Positions 8,170-17,247 are shown, numbered from the stretch's first letter. The stretch: DNA of 64,000 nt from Pseudooceanicola algae (GCF_003590145.2 NZ_CP060436.1:2485001-2549000), one strand, 5' to 3'. A program made the numbers and translations. The notes: generated from the sequence alone by a model not told the origin.

Positions 8170-9573
8170 TTACATCAATTCCCGGATATCCGTAAGCCGG
8201 CCCGTGACCGCCGCTGCCGCCGCCATCGCCGGGGACATCAGGTGGGTACGTCCGCCCCGGCCCTGACGGCCTTCGAAGTTCCGGTTCGAGGTCGCGGCAC
8301 AGCGTTCACCGGGGCTAAGCTGATCCGGGTTCATCGCAAGGCACATGGAGCAGCCCGCAAGCCGCCATTCGAAACCGGCGTCGATGAAGACCTGCGCCAG
8401 GCCTTCTTCTTCGGCCTGCGCCCGGACCAGACCGGAGCCCGGCACGACCATGGCGCGCATGCCGTCCTTGACCTTCTTGCCTTTCAGGATCGCGGCCGCA
8501 GCGCGCAGATCTTCGATCCGGCCATTGGTGCAGGACCCGATGAAGACCGTGTCGATGGCAATATCGCTCAGCTTCTGGCCCGGCGTCAGGCCCATGTAGT
8601 CAAGCGCGCGCCTGGCGGCCTCGACCTTGCCACCCTTGAAGCTTTCGGCGGCGGGGACTTCGGCGGTGATCGGCAGCACGTCCTCGGGCGAGGTGCCCCA
8701 GGTGACGACCGGCGCGATATCTTCGCCCTTCAGGGTGATGACCTTGTCCCAATGCGCGTCGTCGTCGGAATAAAGCGTCTTCCACCAGGTCATCGCGGCT
8801 TCCCACTGAGCGCCCTTGGGCGCATGGGGGCGGCCCATGACATAGGCAAAGGTGGTTTCGTCCGGCGCGATCAGGCCGGCGCGGGCGCCGCCTTCGATGG
8901 CCATGTTGCAGACGGTCATGCGGCCTTCCATCGACAGCGACCGGATGGCTTCGCCGCAATATTCGATGACATAGCCGGTGCCGCCGGCGGTGCCGGTCGC
9001 GCCGATGACCGACAGGGTGATGTCCTTGGCGGTGACACCGGGCATCAGCTGGCCGGTGATCTCGACCTTCATGTTCTTGGACTTGGACTGGATCAGGGTC
9101 TGGGTGGCCAGCACGTGCTCGACCTCGGAGGTACCGATACCGTGGGCCAGCGACCCGAAGGCGCCATGGGTCGCGGTGTGGCTGTCACCGCAGACCACGG
9201 TCATGCCCGGCAGGGTCCAGCCCTGTTCGGGCCCGACGATATGCACGATGCCCTGGCGGACATCCGAGACGGGATAGTAATGCACGCCGAAGTCCCTGGC
9301 GTTCTTGTCCAGCGCGTCGACCTGGATGCGGCTTTCCTCGTTCTCGATCCCGTTGGCGCGGTCGAGCGTGGTCGGCACGTTGTGATCCGGCACGGCGATG
9401 GTCTTGTCGGGCGCATGGACGCTGCGCCCCGCCAGACGCAGACCTTCGAAGGCCTGCGGGCTGGTCACTTCGTGCACGAGGTGACGGTCGATATAAAGAA
9501 GACAGGTGCCATCATCGGCCTCGTGGGCGACATGGGCGTCCCAGATCTTGTCGTAAAGCGTCTTGGGGGACAT
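8170..9573 (-). CDS. leuC: 3-isopropylmalate dehydratase large subunit
   Basis: LeuC carries the 4Fe-4S cluster of isopropylmalate isomerase. The 467-residue product from the ATG at 9573 (after GGGAGAGGA) is the normal family length; an in-frame GTG or ATG further up would only add a non-family tail. Cluster ligands are visible in [16 protein letters not shown] and in [10 protein letters not shown], with [20 protein letters not shown] in the N-terminal half. The upstream region has a hairpin and a small candidate ORF. LeuD lies downstream after two unrelated genes. Confidence 0.96.
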   Translation of the reverse strand: MSPKTLYDKIWDAHVAHEADDGTCLLYIDRHLVHEVTSPQAFEGLRLAGRSVHAPDKTIAVPDHNVPTTLDRANGIENEESRIQVDALDKNARDFGVHYYPVSDVRQGIVHIVGPEQGWTLPGMTVVCGDSHTATHGAFGSLAHGIGTSEVEHVLATQTLIQSKSKNMKVEITGQLMPGVTAKDITLSVIGATGTAGGTGYVIEYCGEAIRSLSMEGRMTVCNMAIEGGARAGLIAPDETTFAYVMGRPHAPKGAQWEAAMTWWKTLYSDDDAHWDKVITLKGEDIAPVVTWGTSPEDVLPITAEVPAAESFKGGKVEAARRALDYMGLTPGQKLSDIAIDTVFIGSCTNGRIEDLRAAAAILKGKKVKDGMRAMVVPGSGLVRAQAEEEGLAQVFIDAGFEWRLAGCSMCLAMNPDQLSPGERCAATSNRNFEGRQGRGGRTHLMSPAMAAAAAVTGRLTDIRELM

Positions 9574-9628
9574 GGGAATCCTCTCCCTGGATTTGCGTGG
9601 AATCGGTGATGGAGACATGCGGGATCAA

Positions 9629-9649
9629 CCCGCCGCGCTCATAGGCGGG
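9629..9649 (-). other. Hairpin in the leuC leader
   Basis: CCCGCC (9629-9634) pairs with GGCGGG (9644-9649) across a 9-base loop. The loop contains the stop codon of the small candidate ORF at 9639-9725. It lies 56 bases before leuC and could be part of a leader control element. No T run follows, so it is not a classic terminator. Confidence 0.3.
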
Positions 9650-9725
9650 CGAGGATCGTCAGGGTCGCGCCGAAGAAACGCCAGGGCAGGCGCGCTCGGT
9701 CATCCATGTCGAATATCTGCGTCAT
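9639..9725 (-). CDS. Candidate 28-residue small ORF upstream of leuC
   Basis: ATG at 9725 follows TCTGGAG by five bases and encodes MTQIFDMDDRARLPWRFFGA and eight more residues, ending ILARL before TGA. The product has an acidic and basic head and an amphipathic or weakly membrane-seeking tail. Four leucine codons occur, the last a CTA inside the stem of a hairpin that overlaps the stop. It is not a classic leucine-run leader peptide. A possible promoter (-10 at 9738-9733) would start transcription almost at this ATG. It could be a real microprotein, a leader peptide, or chance. Confidence 0.35.
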   Translation of the reverse strand: MTQIFDMDDRARLPWRFFGATLTILARL

Positions 9726-9732
9726 GGGGCTC

Positions 9733-9761
9733 CAGATACTCTCAGTCGGGGCGATCGGCAA
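9733..9761 (-). promoter_or_regulatory. Candidate promoter for the leuC leader
   Basis: On the minus strand TTGCCG (9761-9756) is followed after 17 bases by TATCTG (9738-9733). The predicted start is about 9726, at the ATG of the small ORF, so transcripts may begin at or just before that codon. Confidence 0.35.
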
Positions 9762-9954
9762 GCTTTTACGGGGCTGTGGGGTGCAGATCCCGTGGGGCGG
9801 CGGTCCGGACCTGGGGGCGCGCAAGCAGTGGTGGGGGTGTGAAACCGCGCGCTGGATGAGCGAAGGCAGTGTGACGCAGCGGCCTTATTCATCGGCTTGA
9901 AGCGGGGGCCCAAAGGCTATAAGTGGCCTGTTCCTGCCAAAGGGCGCGCTTTCG

Positions 9955-9983
9955 TTGAAATGAAACCGCAGGCTTGCTATCTT
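9955..9983 (+). promoter_or_regulatory. Sigma-70-type promoter for rsfS-rlmH
   Basis: TTGAAA (9955-9960), exactly 17 bases, then TATCTT (9978-9983). The predicted start near 9990 would include the 18-codon leader ORF and rsfS. It is one of the clearest housekeeping-type promoters in the window. Confidence 0.5.
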
Positions 9984-10033
9984 TGGAACACGCCCGGCAC
10001 CGGGGCTTGGGCGGTGCGCTGCCAGGGAGGACA

Positions 10034-10090
10034 ATGTCCTGTCATTCGACACATCAGCGGATCATTCCGCGCAAGACGGGGCCTTTGTGA
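10034..10090 (+). CDS. Candidate 18-residue upstream ORF overlapping rsfS
   Basis: ATG at 10034 follows the strong Shine-Dalgarno CAGGGAGGACA, better than the one before rsfS. The ORF encodes MSCHSTHQRIIPRKTGPL and stops with TGA at 10088-10090, whose A is the A of the rsfS ATG at 10090. Such a TGATG overlap is typical of coupled translation. The peptide itself resembles nothing I know, so its role is probably to deliver ribosomes to rsfS. Confidence 0.4.
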   Translation: MSCHSTHQRIIPRKTGPL

Positions 10091-10452
10091 TGACCGCCCC
10101 AGACGAGCTTTCGCCCAAGGGGCAGCTCAACCTCATCCTGCAATCGCTGGACGACGACAAGGCCGAAGAGATCGTGACCATCGATCTTGCGGGCAAATCG
10201 TCGATTGGCGATTACATGATCGTCTGCTCCGGCCGCTCGTCGCGGCAGGTCGCGGCGATCTCGGAAAAGCTTGTCGACCGGCTGAAGCAGGCGACGGGCC
10301 GGACCGCCAAGGTGGAAGGCAAGGAAACCGGGGACTGGGTGCTGATCGACACCGGCGACGTGGTCGTCCATGTGTTCCGCCCCGAAGTCCGCGAGTTCTA
10401 CCAGCTTGAGAAGATGTGGCAGCAACCGGCCAGCGCGACCCCGCGCGGCTGA
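10090..10452 (+). CDS. rsfS: Ribosome silencing factor RsfS
   Basis: RsfS binds protein uL14 on the large ribosomal subunit and blocks subunit joining when nutrients are scarce. The 120-residue product has the family core: EEIVTIDLAGKSSIGDYMIV, RQVAAISEKLVDRLK, GDWVLIDTGDVVVHVFRPEV and REFYQLEKMW. A GTG at 10087 is the alternative start; the ATG at 10090 overlaps the stop of a small upstream ORF with a good ribosome binding site. rlmH follows 15 bases later, the usual bacterial pairing of two ribosome genes. Confidence 0.95.
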   Translation: MTAPDELSPKGQLNLILQSLDDDKAEEIVTIDLAGKSSIGDYMIVCSGRSSRQVAAISEKLVDRLKQATGRTAKVEGKETGDWVLIDTGDVVVHVFRPEVREFYQLEKMWQQPASATPRG

Positions 10453-10467
10453 TCCGGCTGCCGATCC

Positions 10468-10935
10468 ATGAAGCTGGGTATCTGCGCCATCGGCCGGCTG
10501 CGCGCCGGCCCTGAAAAGGCGCTGATCGACGATTACCTGGACCGGGCCGGCAAGTCCGGCCGGTCCATGGGCCTTGGCCCCGCCTCTGTGCAGGATGGCG
10601 AGGCTAAGAAGGGCGGCATGTCGGCCGAGGCCGAGATCCTGCTGCGCATGATCCCCGATGGCGCCCGCGTCGTGGCCCTGGATGAACGGGGCAAGCTTCT
10701 GACATCCCCTGATTTCGCGCAGGTCCTTGCGGGCTGGCGCGATGAAGGCATCCGCGATACGGTTTTCCTGATCGGTGGCGCCGACGGGCTGGACCCGGCC
10801 CTGCGCCGGCGTGCCGATTTGATGCTGTCTTTCGGCAAGATGGTCTGGCCGCATATGCTGGCCCGTGCCATGCTGGCCGAGCAGATCTATCGTGCGGTGA
10901 CCATCCTTGGCGGTTCTCCCTACCATCGGGTCTGA
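10468..10935 (+). CDS. rlmH: 23S rRNA pseudouridine-1915 N3-methyltransferase
   Basis: RlmH is a SPOUT methyltransferase that methylates pseudouridine 1915 in helix 69 of 23S rRNA. The 155-residue length and motifs fit: VVALDERGKLLTSPDFAQVL, FLIGGADGLDPALRRRAD with the SAM-binding trefoil glycines, and a C-terminal EQIYRAVTILGGSPYHRV that holds the catalytic tyrosine region. It follows rsfS closely and is probably co-transcribed. A composite hairpin repeat lies just after it. Confidence 0.96.
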   Translation: MKLGICAIGRLRAGPEKALIDDYLDRAGKSGRSMGLGPASVQDGEAKKGGMSAEAEILLRMIPDGARVVALDERGKLLTSPDFAQVLAGWRDEGIRDTVFLIGGADGLDPALRRRADLMLSFGKMVWPHMLARAMLAEQIYRAVTILGGSPYHRV

Positions 10936-10959
10936 GCGGGTGTGTCCGACGACGGTAGA

Positions 10960-11018
10960 GGGGCTCTGCCCCGTCTCCCTGCGGGAGACTCCCCGGGATA
11001 TTTGGAACAGGGAAACAT
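10960..11018 (+). repeat. Composite hairpin repeat, copy 1
   Basis: In order: GGGGC-TCT-GCCCC hairpin (10960-10972), a perfect GTCTCCC-TGC-GGGAGAC hairpin (10973-10989), then the core GGGATATTTGGAACAGGG and AAACAT. The same core occurs at three other places in the window. It lies between rlmH and gpmI and may act as the rlmH 3' end. Confidence 0.65.
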
Positions 11019-11172
11019 TTGCAGGTCAGGGCCCGGCAGATGCGGGGAAAATGGTCTTGCCCCGGGGTTGGGCGGGAGTGCATCCGCTACAATCCGCCCT
11101 GATGGTGCAAAGCCGGTTCACCCGGCGCCGCCAAGCGGTTAGAACCGGGCGAAACAGGTCAAGGATCCCGTC

Positions 11173-12708
11173 ATGCGCATTCCCGTTCCCGTTGTTCTCT
11201 GCATTCTCGATGGTTGGGGGTTGCGCGAAGAGCGCGAAGCCAATGCGCCCGCGCTGGCCGATACGCCGACCTATGATCGGATCATGGCGACCTGCCCCCA
11301 GGCGACGCTGGTCACCCATGGGCCCGATGTGGGCCTGCCGCGCGGGCAGATGGGCAATTCCGAAGTCGGGCATACCAATATCGGTGCAGGACGGGTTGTG
11401 GCGATGGATCTGGGCCAGATCGATCTGGCGATCGAGGATGGCTCCTTTGCGCAGAACGGGCCGCTGAACGACATGATCGCGGCCCTGAAGAAAAGCGGAG
11501 GTGCCGCCCATGTGATGGGGCTGGTGTCCGATGGTGGCGTGCATGGCTCGTTGGTGCATATCATCGCCGCCGTGAAGATCATTGCCGCTGCCGGGGTGCC
11601 GGTGAAGATGCATGCGGTGACGGACGGGCGGGACGTGGCCCCGAAATCGGCGCTGAGCTATATTGAGACACTGGAAGCCGCGCTGCCCGAGAACGCCGAA
11701 ATTGTTTCCGTTTCGGGGCGGTATTACGCGATGGACCGGGACAACCGCTGGGAGCGGGTCAGCCTTGCCTATGGCGCGATGATCAAGGGCGAAGGGGTGG
11801 CCGCCGAAAGCGCGAAGGCCGCGGTCGAAGCCAGCTATGCCGAGGGCAAGAGCGATGAATTCGTTCTGCCGGCCGTGATCGGGGAGTATGCCGGGCTGGG
11901 GGATGACGACGGCTTCTATTGCATGAACTTCCGCGCCGACCGCGCGCGTGAGATCCTGGCCGCGATCGGTCAGCCCGGTTTCGACGGTTTCGACACCGGG
12001 TCGCGCCCGAAACTGGCCGCCTTCCTCGGCATGGTGCAATATTCCAACGAGCACAGCACCTATATGACCACCTGTTATCCCAAGCAGGATCTGGTCAACA
12101 CTCTGGGCGAATGGGTGGCAAAGCACCACAAGACGCAGTTCCGTCTGGCCGAGACCGAGAAATATCCCCATGTTACCTTCTTCCTTGATGGCGGGGTCGA
12201 AAAGGCCAAGGAGGGCGAGGATCGCTACATGCCGCTGTCGCCGAAGGTGGCGACCTATGATCTGCAACCCGAGATGTCTTCGGGCGAGGTGACGGACAAG
12301 TTCGTCGAGGCAATCGAACATGGCTACGACCTGATCGTGACCAATTTCGCCAATCCCGACATGGTAGGCCATACCGGCGATATCGATGCGGCCGTCGCCG
12401 CCTGCGAGGCTGTGGACCGGGGTCTGGCCCGGGTGGTCGACGCGTTGGAAAAATCCGGCGGGGCGATGATCCTGACCGCAGATCACGGCAATTGCGAAAC
12501 CATGATCGATCCTGAAACCGGCGGCCCGCATACCGCCCATACGACGAACCTGGTGCCCGTGGCGCTGGTCGGCGGGCCGGGCGGCGTGGCCTTGCGGGAT
12601 GGCCGGCTGGCCGACCTGGCCCCGACGCTGTTGCAACTGATGGGGCTTGAGCAACCCACCGAGATGACAGGCAAGACCCTGATCGTCGGGGAGACCGCCC
12701 CGAAATGA
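11173..12708 (+). CDS. gpmI: 2,3-bisphosphoglycerate-independent phosphoglycerate mutase
   Basis: GpmI interconverts 3- and 2-phosphoglycerate in glycolysis and gluconeogenesis using two manganese ions and a phosphoserine intermediate. The 511-residue product has the alkaline-phosphatase-superfamily motifs: LCILDGWGLR at the start, MGNSEVGHTNIGAGR with the catalytic serine, VTDGRDVAP, FRADRARE, NFANPDMVGHTGD and LTADHGNCE. A possible TACAAT -10 is at 11088-11093, with a weak -35. The stop overlaps the start of the next gene by four bases (ATGA), so gpmI, the EnvC-like gene and ctpA form one operon. Confidence 0.96.
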   Translation: MRIPVPVVLCILDGWGLREEREANAPALADTPTYDRIMATCPQATLVTHGPDVGLPRGQMGNSEVGHTNIGAGRVVAMDLGQIDLAIEDGSFAQNGPLNDMIAALKKSGGAAHVMGLVSDGGVHGSLVHIIAAVKIIAAAGVPVKMHAVTDGRDVAPKSALSYIETLEAALPENAEIVSVSGRYYAMDRDNRWERVSLAYGAMIKGEGVAAESAKAAVEASYAEGKSDEFVLPAVIGEYAGLGDDDGFYCMNFRADRAREILAAIGQPGFDGFDTGSRPKLAAFLGMVQYSNEHSTYMTTCYPKQDLVNTLGEWVAKHHKTQFRLAETEKYPHVTFFLDGGVEKAKEGEDRYMPLSPKVATYDLQPEMSSGEVTDKFVEAIEHGYDLIVTNFANPDMVGHTGDIDAAVAACEAVDRGLARVVDALEKSGGAMILTADHGNCETMIDPETGGPHTAHTTNLVPVALVGGPGGVALRDGRLADLAPTLLQLMGLEQPTEMTGKTLIVGETAPK

Positions 12709-13895
12709 CCACCGCGCGCCGGACCTATGCAGGCCTGACCGCGCGAGCGGCGGCGCTTGGGCTGTTGCTGGGCTGCGCGCCCCTTGCACAAGGCGTTCTG
12801 GCGCAGGAGGCTCCGGCGGCGACGGCCGCGCGCGCAGCAGCCGATGCGCTGGAGGCCGCGCATATGCGGCTGGATGCGGCAGAAGGCGCGCGCGACCGGG
12901 TCGCGGCCCTGACCGAGACGGTGAAGGCCTATGAACAGGGCCTTGCCGCCTTGCGCGACAGCCTGCGCGATGCCGCCCGCCGCGAAACCGCCCTGCAGGA
13001 CAAGTTCACCACGCAGAGCGAGGAGATTGCGGCGCTGGTCAGCACATTGCAGGTGATCTCGACAGAACCGGCGCCGGTCCTGCTGCTGCATCCCGCCGGT
13101 CCCATCGGGACGGTGCGCGCGGGCATGATGATGTCCGACACCGCGCCGGCCCTGGCGCAACAGGCGCGCGACTTGCGGGCCGAGCTGGACGAGGCCCGCG
13201 CCCTGCGCAGCCTGCGCGAAGGCGCTGCGGCCCGATTGCAGGAGGGGCTTCGCGGCGCCCAGTTGGCCCGGACCGAACTGAGCCAGGCCGTTTCGGACCG
13301 GCGCGGCTTGCCGAAACGGTTCTCGGCCGATCCCCTGAAGGTGCAACTGCTGGTCGCCACGACCGAAACCCTGCGCGAATTTGCGCAAGGCCTGCCCGAT
13401 ATCGTCGATGACGACAGCGTGACCGATGCCCCCGACCACGACCTGACGGGCCGCAGGGGGCGCATCCCACTGCCCGTCGCCGGCACGCTGCTGCGCCAGG
13501 CGGGCGAGGCCGATGCTGCTGGTATCGTGCGCCCCGGAATCCTTGTCGCCACCCTGCCCTCGGCGCTGGTGACAACACCGGTTGCCGCGACGATCCGCTA
13601 CCTCGGCCCCTTGCTCGACTACGGAAACGTGATCATCCTGGAACCGCAATCCGGCGTACTCCTTGTTCTGGCGGGGCTGAAGACGGTATACGGAGAAACC
13701 GGAGAGGTCCTTTCGGCGGGTGCTCCGCTGGGCCTGATGGCAGGGCAATCGCGCGCAAGTGACGGGGTTGCACCGGCCGCAGCAACAGAAGAGGCTGGTC
13801 CTGCCTCCGACGAAACGCTTTATATAGAGGTCAGGCAGGATAACGTGCCGCAGGACCCCGCAGGCTGGTTCGAGATGACGAAGGAAACGCAATGA
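12705..13895 (+). CDS. EnvC-like murein hydrolase activator with degenerate M23 domain
   Basis: 396 residues: a signal peptide (AAALGLLLGCAPLAQGVLA), a long Ala- and Arg-rich coiled coil (about 35-210), and a C-terminal LytM/M23 fold (about 270-350; AATIRYLGPLLDYGNVIILE, GVLLVLAGLKTVYGETGEVL). The zinc-binding histidines and aspartate of active M23 peptidases are absent, as in E. coli EnvC, which activates amidases instead of cutting peptidoglycan itself. It would work in the periplasm at the division site. It overlaps gpmI and ctpA by four bases on each side, the usual alphaproteobacterial gpmI-envC-ctpA order. Confidence 0.85.
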   Translation: MTTARRTYAGLTARAAALGLLLGCAPLAQGVLAQEAPAATAARAAADALEAAHMRLDAAEGARDRVAALTETVKAYEQGLAALRDSLRDAARRETALQDKFTTQSEEIAALVSTLQVISTEPAPVLLLHPAGPIGTVRAGMMMSDTAPALAQQARDLRAELDEARALRSLREGAAARLQEGLRGAQLARTELSQAVSDRRGLPKRFSADPLKVQLLVATTETLREFAQGLPDIVDDDSVTDAPDHDLTGRRGRIPLPVAGTLLRQAGEADAAGIVRPGILVATLPSALVTTPVAATIRYLGPLLDYGNVIILEPQSGVLLVLAGLKTVYGETGEVLSAGAPLGLMAGQSRASDGVAPAAATEEAGPASDETLYIEVRQDNVPQDPAGWFEMTKETQ

Positions 13896-15280
13896 AGAGA
13901 AAATTCGCCCTGGCGGCCATCGGCGGCGCTGCCGTCGCCGTGCTGGCCACGACGCAGATCGCCCCGCCGCTTCTGGCGCAGGACAATGCCCGCGAGGCCG
14001 ATGTCTATGGGCAGCTCGAGCTTTTCGGCGATGTCTTCGAACGGATCCGCAGCCAATATGTAGAAGAAGTCGATCCCGCCAAGCTGGTCGAAGCAGCCAT
14101 CGACGGAATGCTGACGTCGCTTGATCCCCATTCCAGCTATCATCCCCCGGCCGAAGCCGACGCCCTGCGGGTCCAGACCCGCGGTGAATTCGGCGGACTT
14201 GGGATCGAGGTCACCCAGGAAGACGGCTTCGTCAAGGTCGTGACCCCGATGGACGGCACCCCCGCCGATCAGGCCGGTGTCGAGGCCGGCGATTTCATCA
14301 CCCATGTCGATGGTGAAAGCCTGCTGGGTCTGACCCTGGACGATGCGGTCGAACTGATGCGCGGCCCCGTCGGCTCGGAGATCGTGATCACCGTGGTACG
14401 CGAAGGCGAGGCCGATCCCTTCGACATCACCATCACGCGCGACACGATCAAGCTGACCGCCGTGCGGGCGCGCACCGAGGGGCAGACCGTTGTCCTGCGG
14501 GTCTCGACCTTCAACGACCAGACCTTCCCCAACCTGCAGGAAAACCTGGAAGCCGAGATCGAGGCCGCCGGTGGGCTGGACAACATCAACGGCGTGGTGC
14601 TGGACCTGCGCAACAACCCCGGTGGTCTGCTGGTGCAGGCGATCCGGGTCTCCGATGCCTTCCTCGACAAAGGGGAAATCGTGTCGACCCACAGCCGCGA
14701 TCCGGGCGATGGCGACCGCTACAACGCGACGCCGGGCGACATGATCGACGGCAAGCCCATCGTGGTGCTGATCAACGGCGGCTCTGCCTCGGCTTCGGAA
14801 ATTGTCGCAGGTGCGCTCAAGGATCATCGCCGGGCGATCGTCGTGGGTACCAAGAGCTTTGGCAAGGGCTCTGTCCAGACGGTGATGCCGCTGCGTGGGG
14901 ATGGCCAGATCCGGCTGACGACGGCGCGGTATTACACGCCCTCGGGCCGGTCGATCCAGAACCTTGGCGTCTCGCCCGATATCGTGGTGGAACAGCCGCG
15001 TGTCGATCCAGATGCCAGCGCGGAAGACGAAGTTCCGCTGGGCTTCTCGCGGTCCGAAGCGGATCTGCGCGGAGCGCTGGACAATGATTCGCTGTCCGAG
15101 GACGAGATCCGCCAGATCGAGGAAGAGCGCGCCAAGGCCGATGAAGCCGCCCAGCTGCGGGATGAGGATTACCAACTGGCCTATGCCATCGACATCCTGA
15201 AAGGCCTGTCGGCGCTTGGTCCCCAGTATCGCCTGGAAGCCGCCGCCGGCGGCGATGACGCGGCCGCTGCCAACCCCTAA
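13892..15280 (+). CDS. ctpA: S41-family carboxyl-terminal processing protease
   Basis: A 462-residue periplasmic serine protease: signal peptide (residues 1 to about 30, ending LLAQDN), a PDZ domain (about 90-170, LGIEVTQEDGFVKVVTPMDG), and an S41 catalytic core. The nucleophile is in GGSASASEIVAGAL and the general-base lysine in GTKSFGKGSVQT. A Glu- and Asp-rich tail follows. CtpA enzymes trim or degrade envelope proteins and often peptidoglycan hydrolases, which fits its operon with an EnvC-like activator. A strong terminator follows. Confidence 0.94.
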   Translation: MKRKFALAAIGGAAVAVLATTQIAPPLLAQDNAREADVYGQLELFGDVFERIRSQYVEEVDPAKLVEAAIDGMLTSLDPHSSYHPPAEADALRVQTRGEFGGLGIEVTQEDGFVKVVTPMDGTPADQAGVEAGDFITHVDGESLLGLTLDDAVELMRGPVGSEIVITVVREGEADPFDITITRDTIKLTAVRARTEGQTVVLRVSTFNDQTFPNLQENLEAEIEAAGGLDNINGVVLDLRNNPGGLLVQAIRVSDAFLDKGEIVSTHSRDPGDGDRYNATPGDMIDGKPIVVLINGGSASASEIVAGALKDHRRAIVVGTKSFGKGSVQTVMPLRGDGQIRLTTARYYTPSGRSIQNLGVSPDIVVEQPRVDPDASAEDEVPLGFSRSEADLRGALDNDSLSEDEIRQIEEERAKADEAAQLRDEDYQLAYAIDILKGLSALGPQYRLEAAAGGDDAAAANP

Positions 15281-15303
15281 GTCCTTGGTCCATCGCTGAC
15301 CTG

Positions 15304-15333
15304 AAGGGGCGTTGCATCTGCAGCGCCCCTTTT
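15304..15333 (+). terminator. Rho-independent terminator after ctpA
   Basis: AAGGGGCG (15304-15311) pairs with CGCCCCTT (15324-15331), with further inner pairs, followed by a T run (TTTT, 15330-15333). It ends the gpmI-envC-ctpA operon, 24 bases past the stop. Confidence 0.75.
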
Positions 15334-15343
15334 GCGTGACTGG

Positions 15344-15748
15344 TCAGGGGGTGGGATCAGCGGGATCCGGATCATGGCAGACGATGCAGATCTTGTTGCC
15401 GTCGGGGTCCCGGAAATAGGCGCCGTAATAATTCGGATGATAGCGCGGCCGCAAACCCGGCGCCCCGAGGTCCGTCGCGCCGGTGGCAAGAGCCATATGA
15501 TGCGTGTCGCGCACCGCGCCCCGGTCGGGCGCGAGAAAACCGATCATCGGCCCGTTTCCGGGTGCCGGTTCACCTTCGTAGGGCCGGGCTAGGAAGAACA
15601 GCGGGCGCGGTTGCCCAGGGGCACGCCAGGCGGCTTCCTCTCCGGGCAGGAACCAGGATTCCTGCAACCCGAGGCGCAGCAGCAGCGGCTGGTAGAAGGC
15701 GCGGGCGCGGTCGAAGTCAGAGATGGCGATGGTGACATGGCTGAGCAT
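15344..15748 (-). CDS. VOC-family (glyoxalase/bleomycin-resistance fold) protein
   Basis: 134 residues from the ATG at 15748; the longer open frame to 15901 adds a low-complexity tail that runs into a repeat. It has the paired beta-alpha-beta-beta-beta units of the VOC superfamily: MLSHVTIAISDFDRARAFYQ at the N-terminus, THHMALAT in the middle and the end motif GAYFRDPDGNKICIVCH. The His and Glu metal-site positions are partly present. Members include glyoxalases, dioxygenases and resistance proteins, so no substrate is assigned. Confidence 0.85.
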   Translation of the reverse strand: MLSHVTIAISDFDRARAFYQPLLLRLGLQESWFLPGEEAAWRAPGQPRPLFFLARPYEGEPAPGNGPMIGFLAPDRGAVRDTHHMALATGATDLGAPGLRPRYHPNYYGAYFRDPDGNKICIVCHDPDPADPTP

Positions 15749-15820
15749 GGCGACAGGATGCCATGCAGTCGGGTCGCTGGGAAGCCTGCTGTGTGGGCGC
15801 TGCCGGTCAGGCGGCGTGCC

Positions 15821-15904
15821 GGGGGCTCTGCCCCCACGCCCGGTGACCGCTCGACGCGGTCTCCGGGCGTTCCTCCGGGATATTTTCCAACAGGGAAACA
15901 TCAG
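15821..15904 (+). repeat. Composite hairpin repeat, copy 2
   Basis: A GGGGGC-TCT-GCCCCC hairpin (15821-15835), then a long stem ACGCCCGG/CCGGGCGT (15836-15843 with 15863-15870) with an inner GACCGC/GCGGTC, then the core GGGATATTTTCCAACAGGG and AAACATCAGG. It has the same order of parts as copy 1. The middle hairpin has a different sequence but the same place. It lies between the VOC gene and gcdH. Confidence 0.65.
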
Positions 15905-15927
15905 GGGGGAGCGAGATTGGGCAGGGC

Positions 15928-17154
15928 CTAGAAGAAAGCCTGCAGACCGGTCTGGGCGCGACCCAAGATAAGGGCGTGGACGTCGTGCGTACCCTCGTAG
16001 GTATTGACCGTTTCCAGATTCATCGCATGACGCATGACCTGATATTCGATCTGAATGCCGTTGCCGCCATGCATGTCCCGCGCCATGCGCGCGATATCCA
16101 GCGCCTTGCCGCAGTTGTTGCGCTTGATCAGCGAGACCATCTCCGGCGAAGCCATGGCGCGATCAAATAGCCGCCCCGTGCGCAAGGCCGCCTGCAGGCC
16201 GAGGGCGATTTCGGTTTGCATATCGGCCAGTTTCTTCTGGTAAAGTTGCATCCCCGCCAGCGGCTTGCCGAATTGCTTGCGGTCGAGCCCGTAGGACCGT
16301 GCACGGAACCAGCAATCCTCGGCCGCGCCCATGACGCCCCAGGCGATACCGTAGCGCGCGCGGTTGAGGCAGCCGAAGGGTCCCTTGAGACCGGAGACAT
16401 GAGGCAGGAGCGCCTCTTCGCCGACTTCGACGTTGTCCATGACGATCTCGCCGGTGATCGAGGCCCGCAGGGACAGCTTGCCGCCGATCTTGGGGGCCGT
16501 CAGGCCTTTCATGCCCTTTTCCAGCACGAAGCCGCGGATCGCGCCATCATGGGCTTCGGATTTGGCCCAGACCACGAAGACATCCGCGATCGGTGCGTTG
16601 GAGATCCACATCTTGGACCCGATCAGACGGTAGCCGCCCTCGGTCTTGATGGCGCGGGTCTTCATGCCGCCGGGATCGGAGCCTGCATCAGGTTCGGTCA
16701 GGCCGAAACAGCCGATCCATTCGCCGGACGCCAGTTTCGGCAGGTACTTCCGGCGCTGTTCCTCGCTGCCGTAGGCATAGATCGGGTACATGACAAGGGA
16801 GCTTTGCACCGACATCATCGAGCGATAGCCGGAGTCGACGCGTTCGACTTCGCGCGCGACAAGCCCGTAGGAAACATAGCCGGCACCGATGCCGCCGTAT
16901 TCCTCGGGGACAGTCACGCCGAGCAGGCCCATTTCGCCCATCTCGGCGAAGAGGTCCGGTTCGACGCCTTCTTCGAGGTACATTTTCTCGACCCGGGGGG
17001 CGAGCTTTTCCTGGGAAAAGGCATGCGCGGTGTCGCGGATCATGCGCTCTTCTTCTTCCAGTTGATCCTCGATCAGGAAGGGGTCTTCCCAGGCAAAGCT
17101 GGACATGCCGGGGCGGTCCTTGTCCTTCAGTGCGGGTTTGACGGGCGTGTCCAT
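15928..17154 (-). CDS. gcdH: Glutaryl-CoA dehydrogenase
   Basis: An acyl-CoA dehydrogenase of 408 residues that oxidises and decarboxylates glutaryl-CoA to crotonyl-CoA in lysine and tryptophan breakdown. Visible signatures are the FAD and substrate segment [38 protein letters not shown], the [10 protein letters not shown] helix, and the C-terminal catalytic base in [19 protein letters not shown]. The GCDH-type N-terminus ([20 protein letters not shown]) supports this assignment over general acyl-CoA dehydrogenases. A divergent LysR regulator starts 93 bp away, a common arrangement for gcdH. Confidence 0.92.
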   Translation of the reverse strand: MDTPVKPALKDKDRPGMSSFAWEDPFLIEDQLEEEERMIRDTAHAFSQEKLAPRVEKMYLEEGVEPDLFAEMGEMGLLGVTVPEEYGGIGAGYVSYGLVAREVERVDSGYRSMMSVQSSLVMYPIYAYGSEEQRRKYLPKLASGEWIGCFGLTEPDAGSDPGGMKTRAIKTEGGYRLIGSKMWISNAPIADVFVVWAKSEAHDGAIRGFVLEKGMKGLTAPKIGGKLSLRASITGEIVMDNVEVGEEALLPHVSGLKGPFGCLNRARYGIAWGVMGAAEDCWFRARSYGLDRKQFGKPLAGMQLYQKKLADMQTEIALGLQAALRTGRLFDRAMASPEMVSLIKRNNCGKALDIARMARDMHGGNGIQIEYQVMRHAMNLETVNTYEGTHDVHALILGRAQTGLQAFF

Positions 17155-17247
17155 GGCATCCTCCGGGTGTGTCGTTTCGCGGACAGGATAGGCGATGGAC
17201 GGCGGCGAGGCTAACGAGTAATTCTGGCAGGGCTATGAGATTTCGGA

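Larger units (their letters stand above)
9726..10033. other. Divergent control region between leuC and rsfS
   Basis: About 308 bases without a convincing gene. It holds the candidate leuC promoter on the left and the rsfS promoter on the right. I see no RNA gene or repeat in the middle part (9762-9954), which is GC-rich with G runs. Confidence 0.5.

Noticed and set aside
11026-12789. Long minus-strand frame opposite gpmI (587 codons)
   Set aside because: Shadow frame caused by high GC at third positions; gpmI is complete and has all catalytic motifs.
12705-13895. Active M23 endopeptidase
   Set aside because: The zinc-binding His and Asp residues are missing, so an activator role is the better call.
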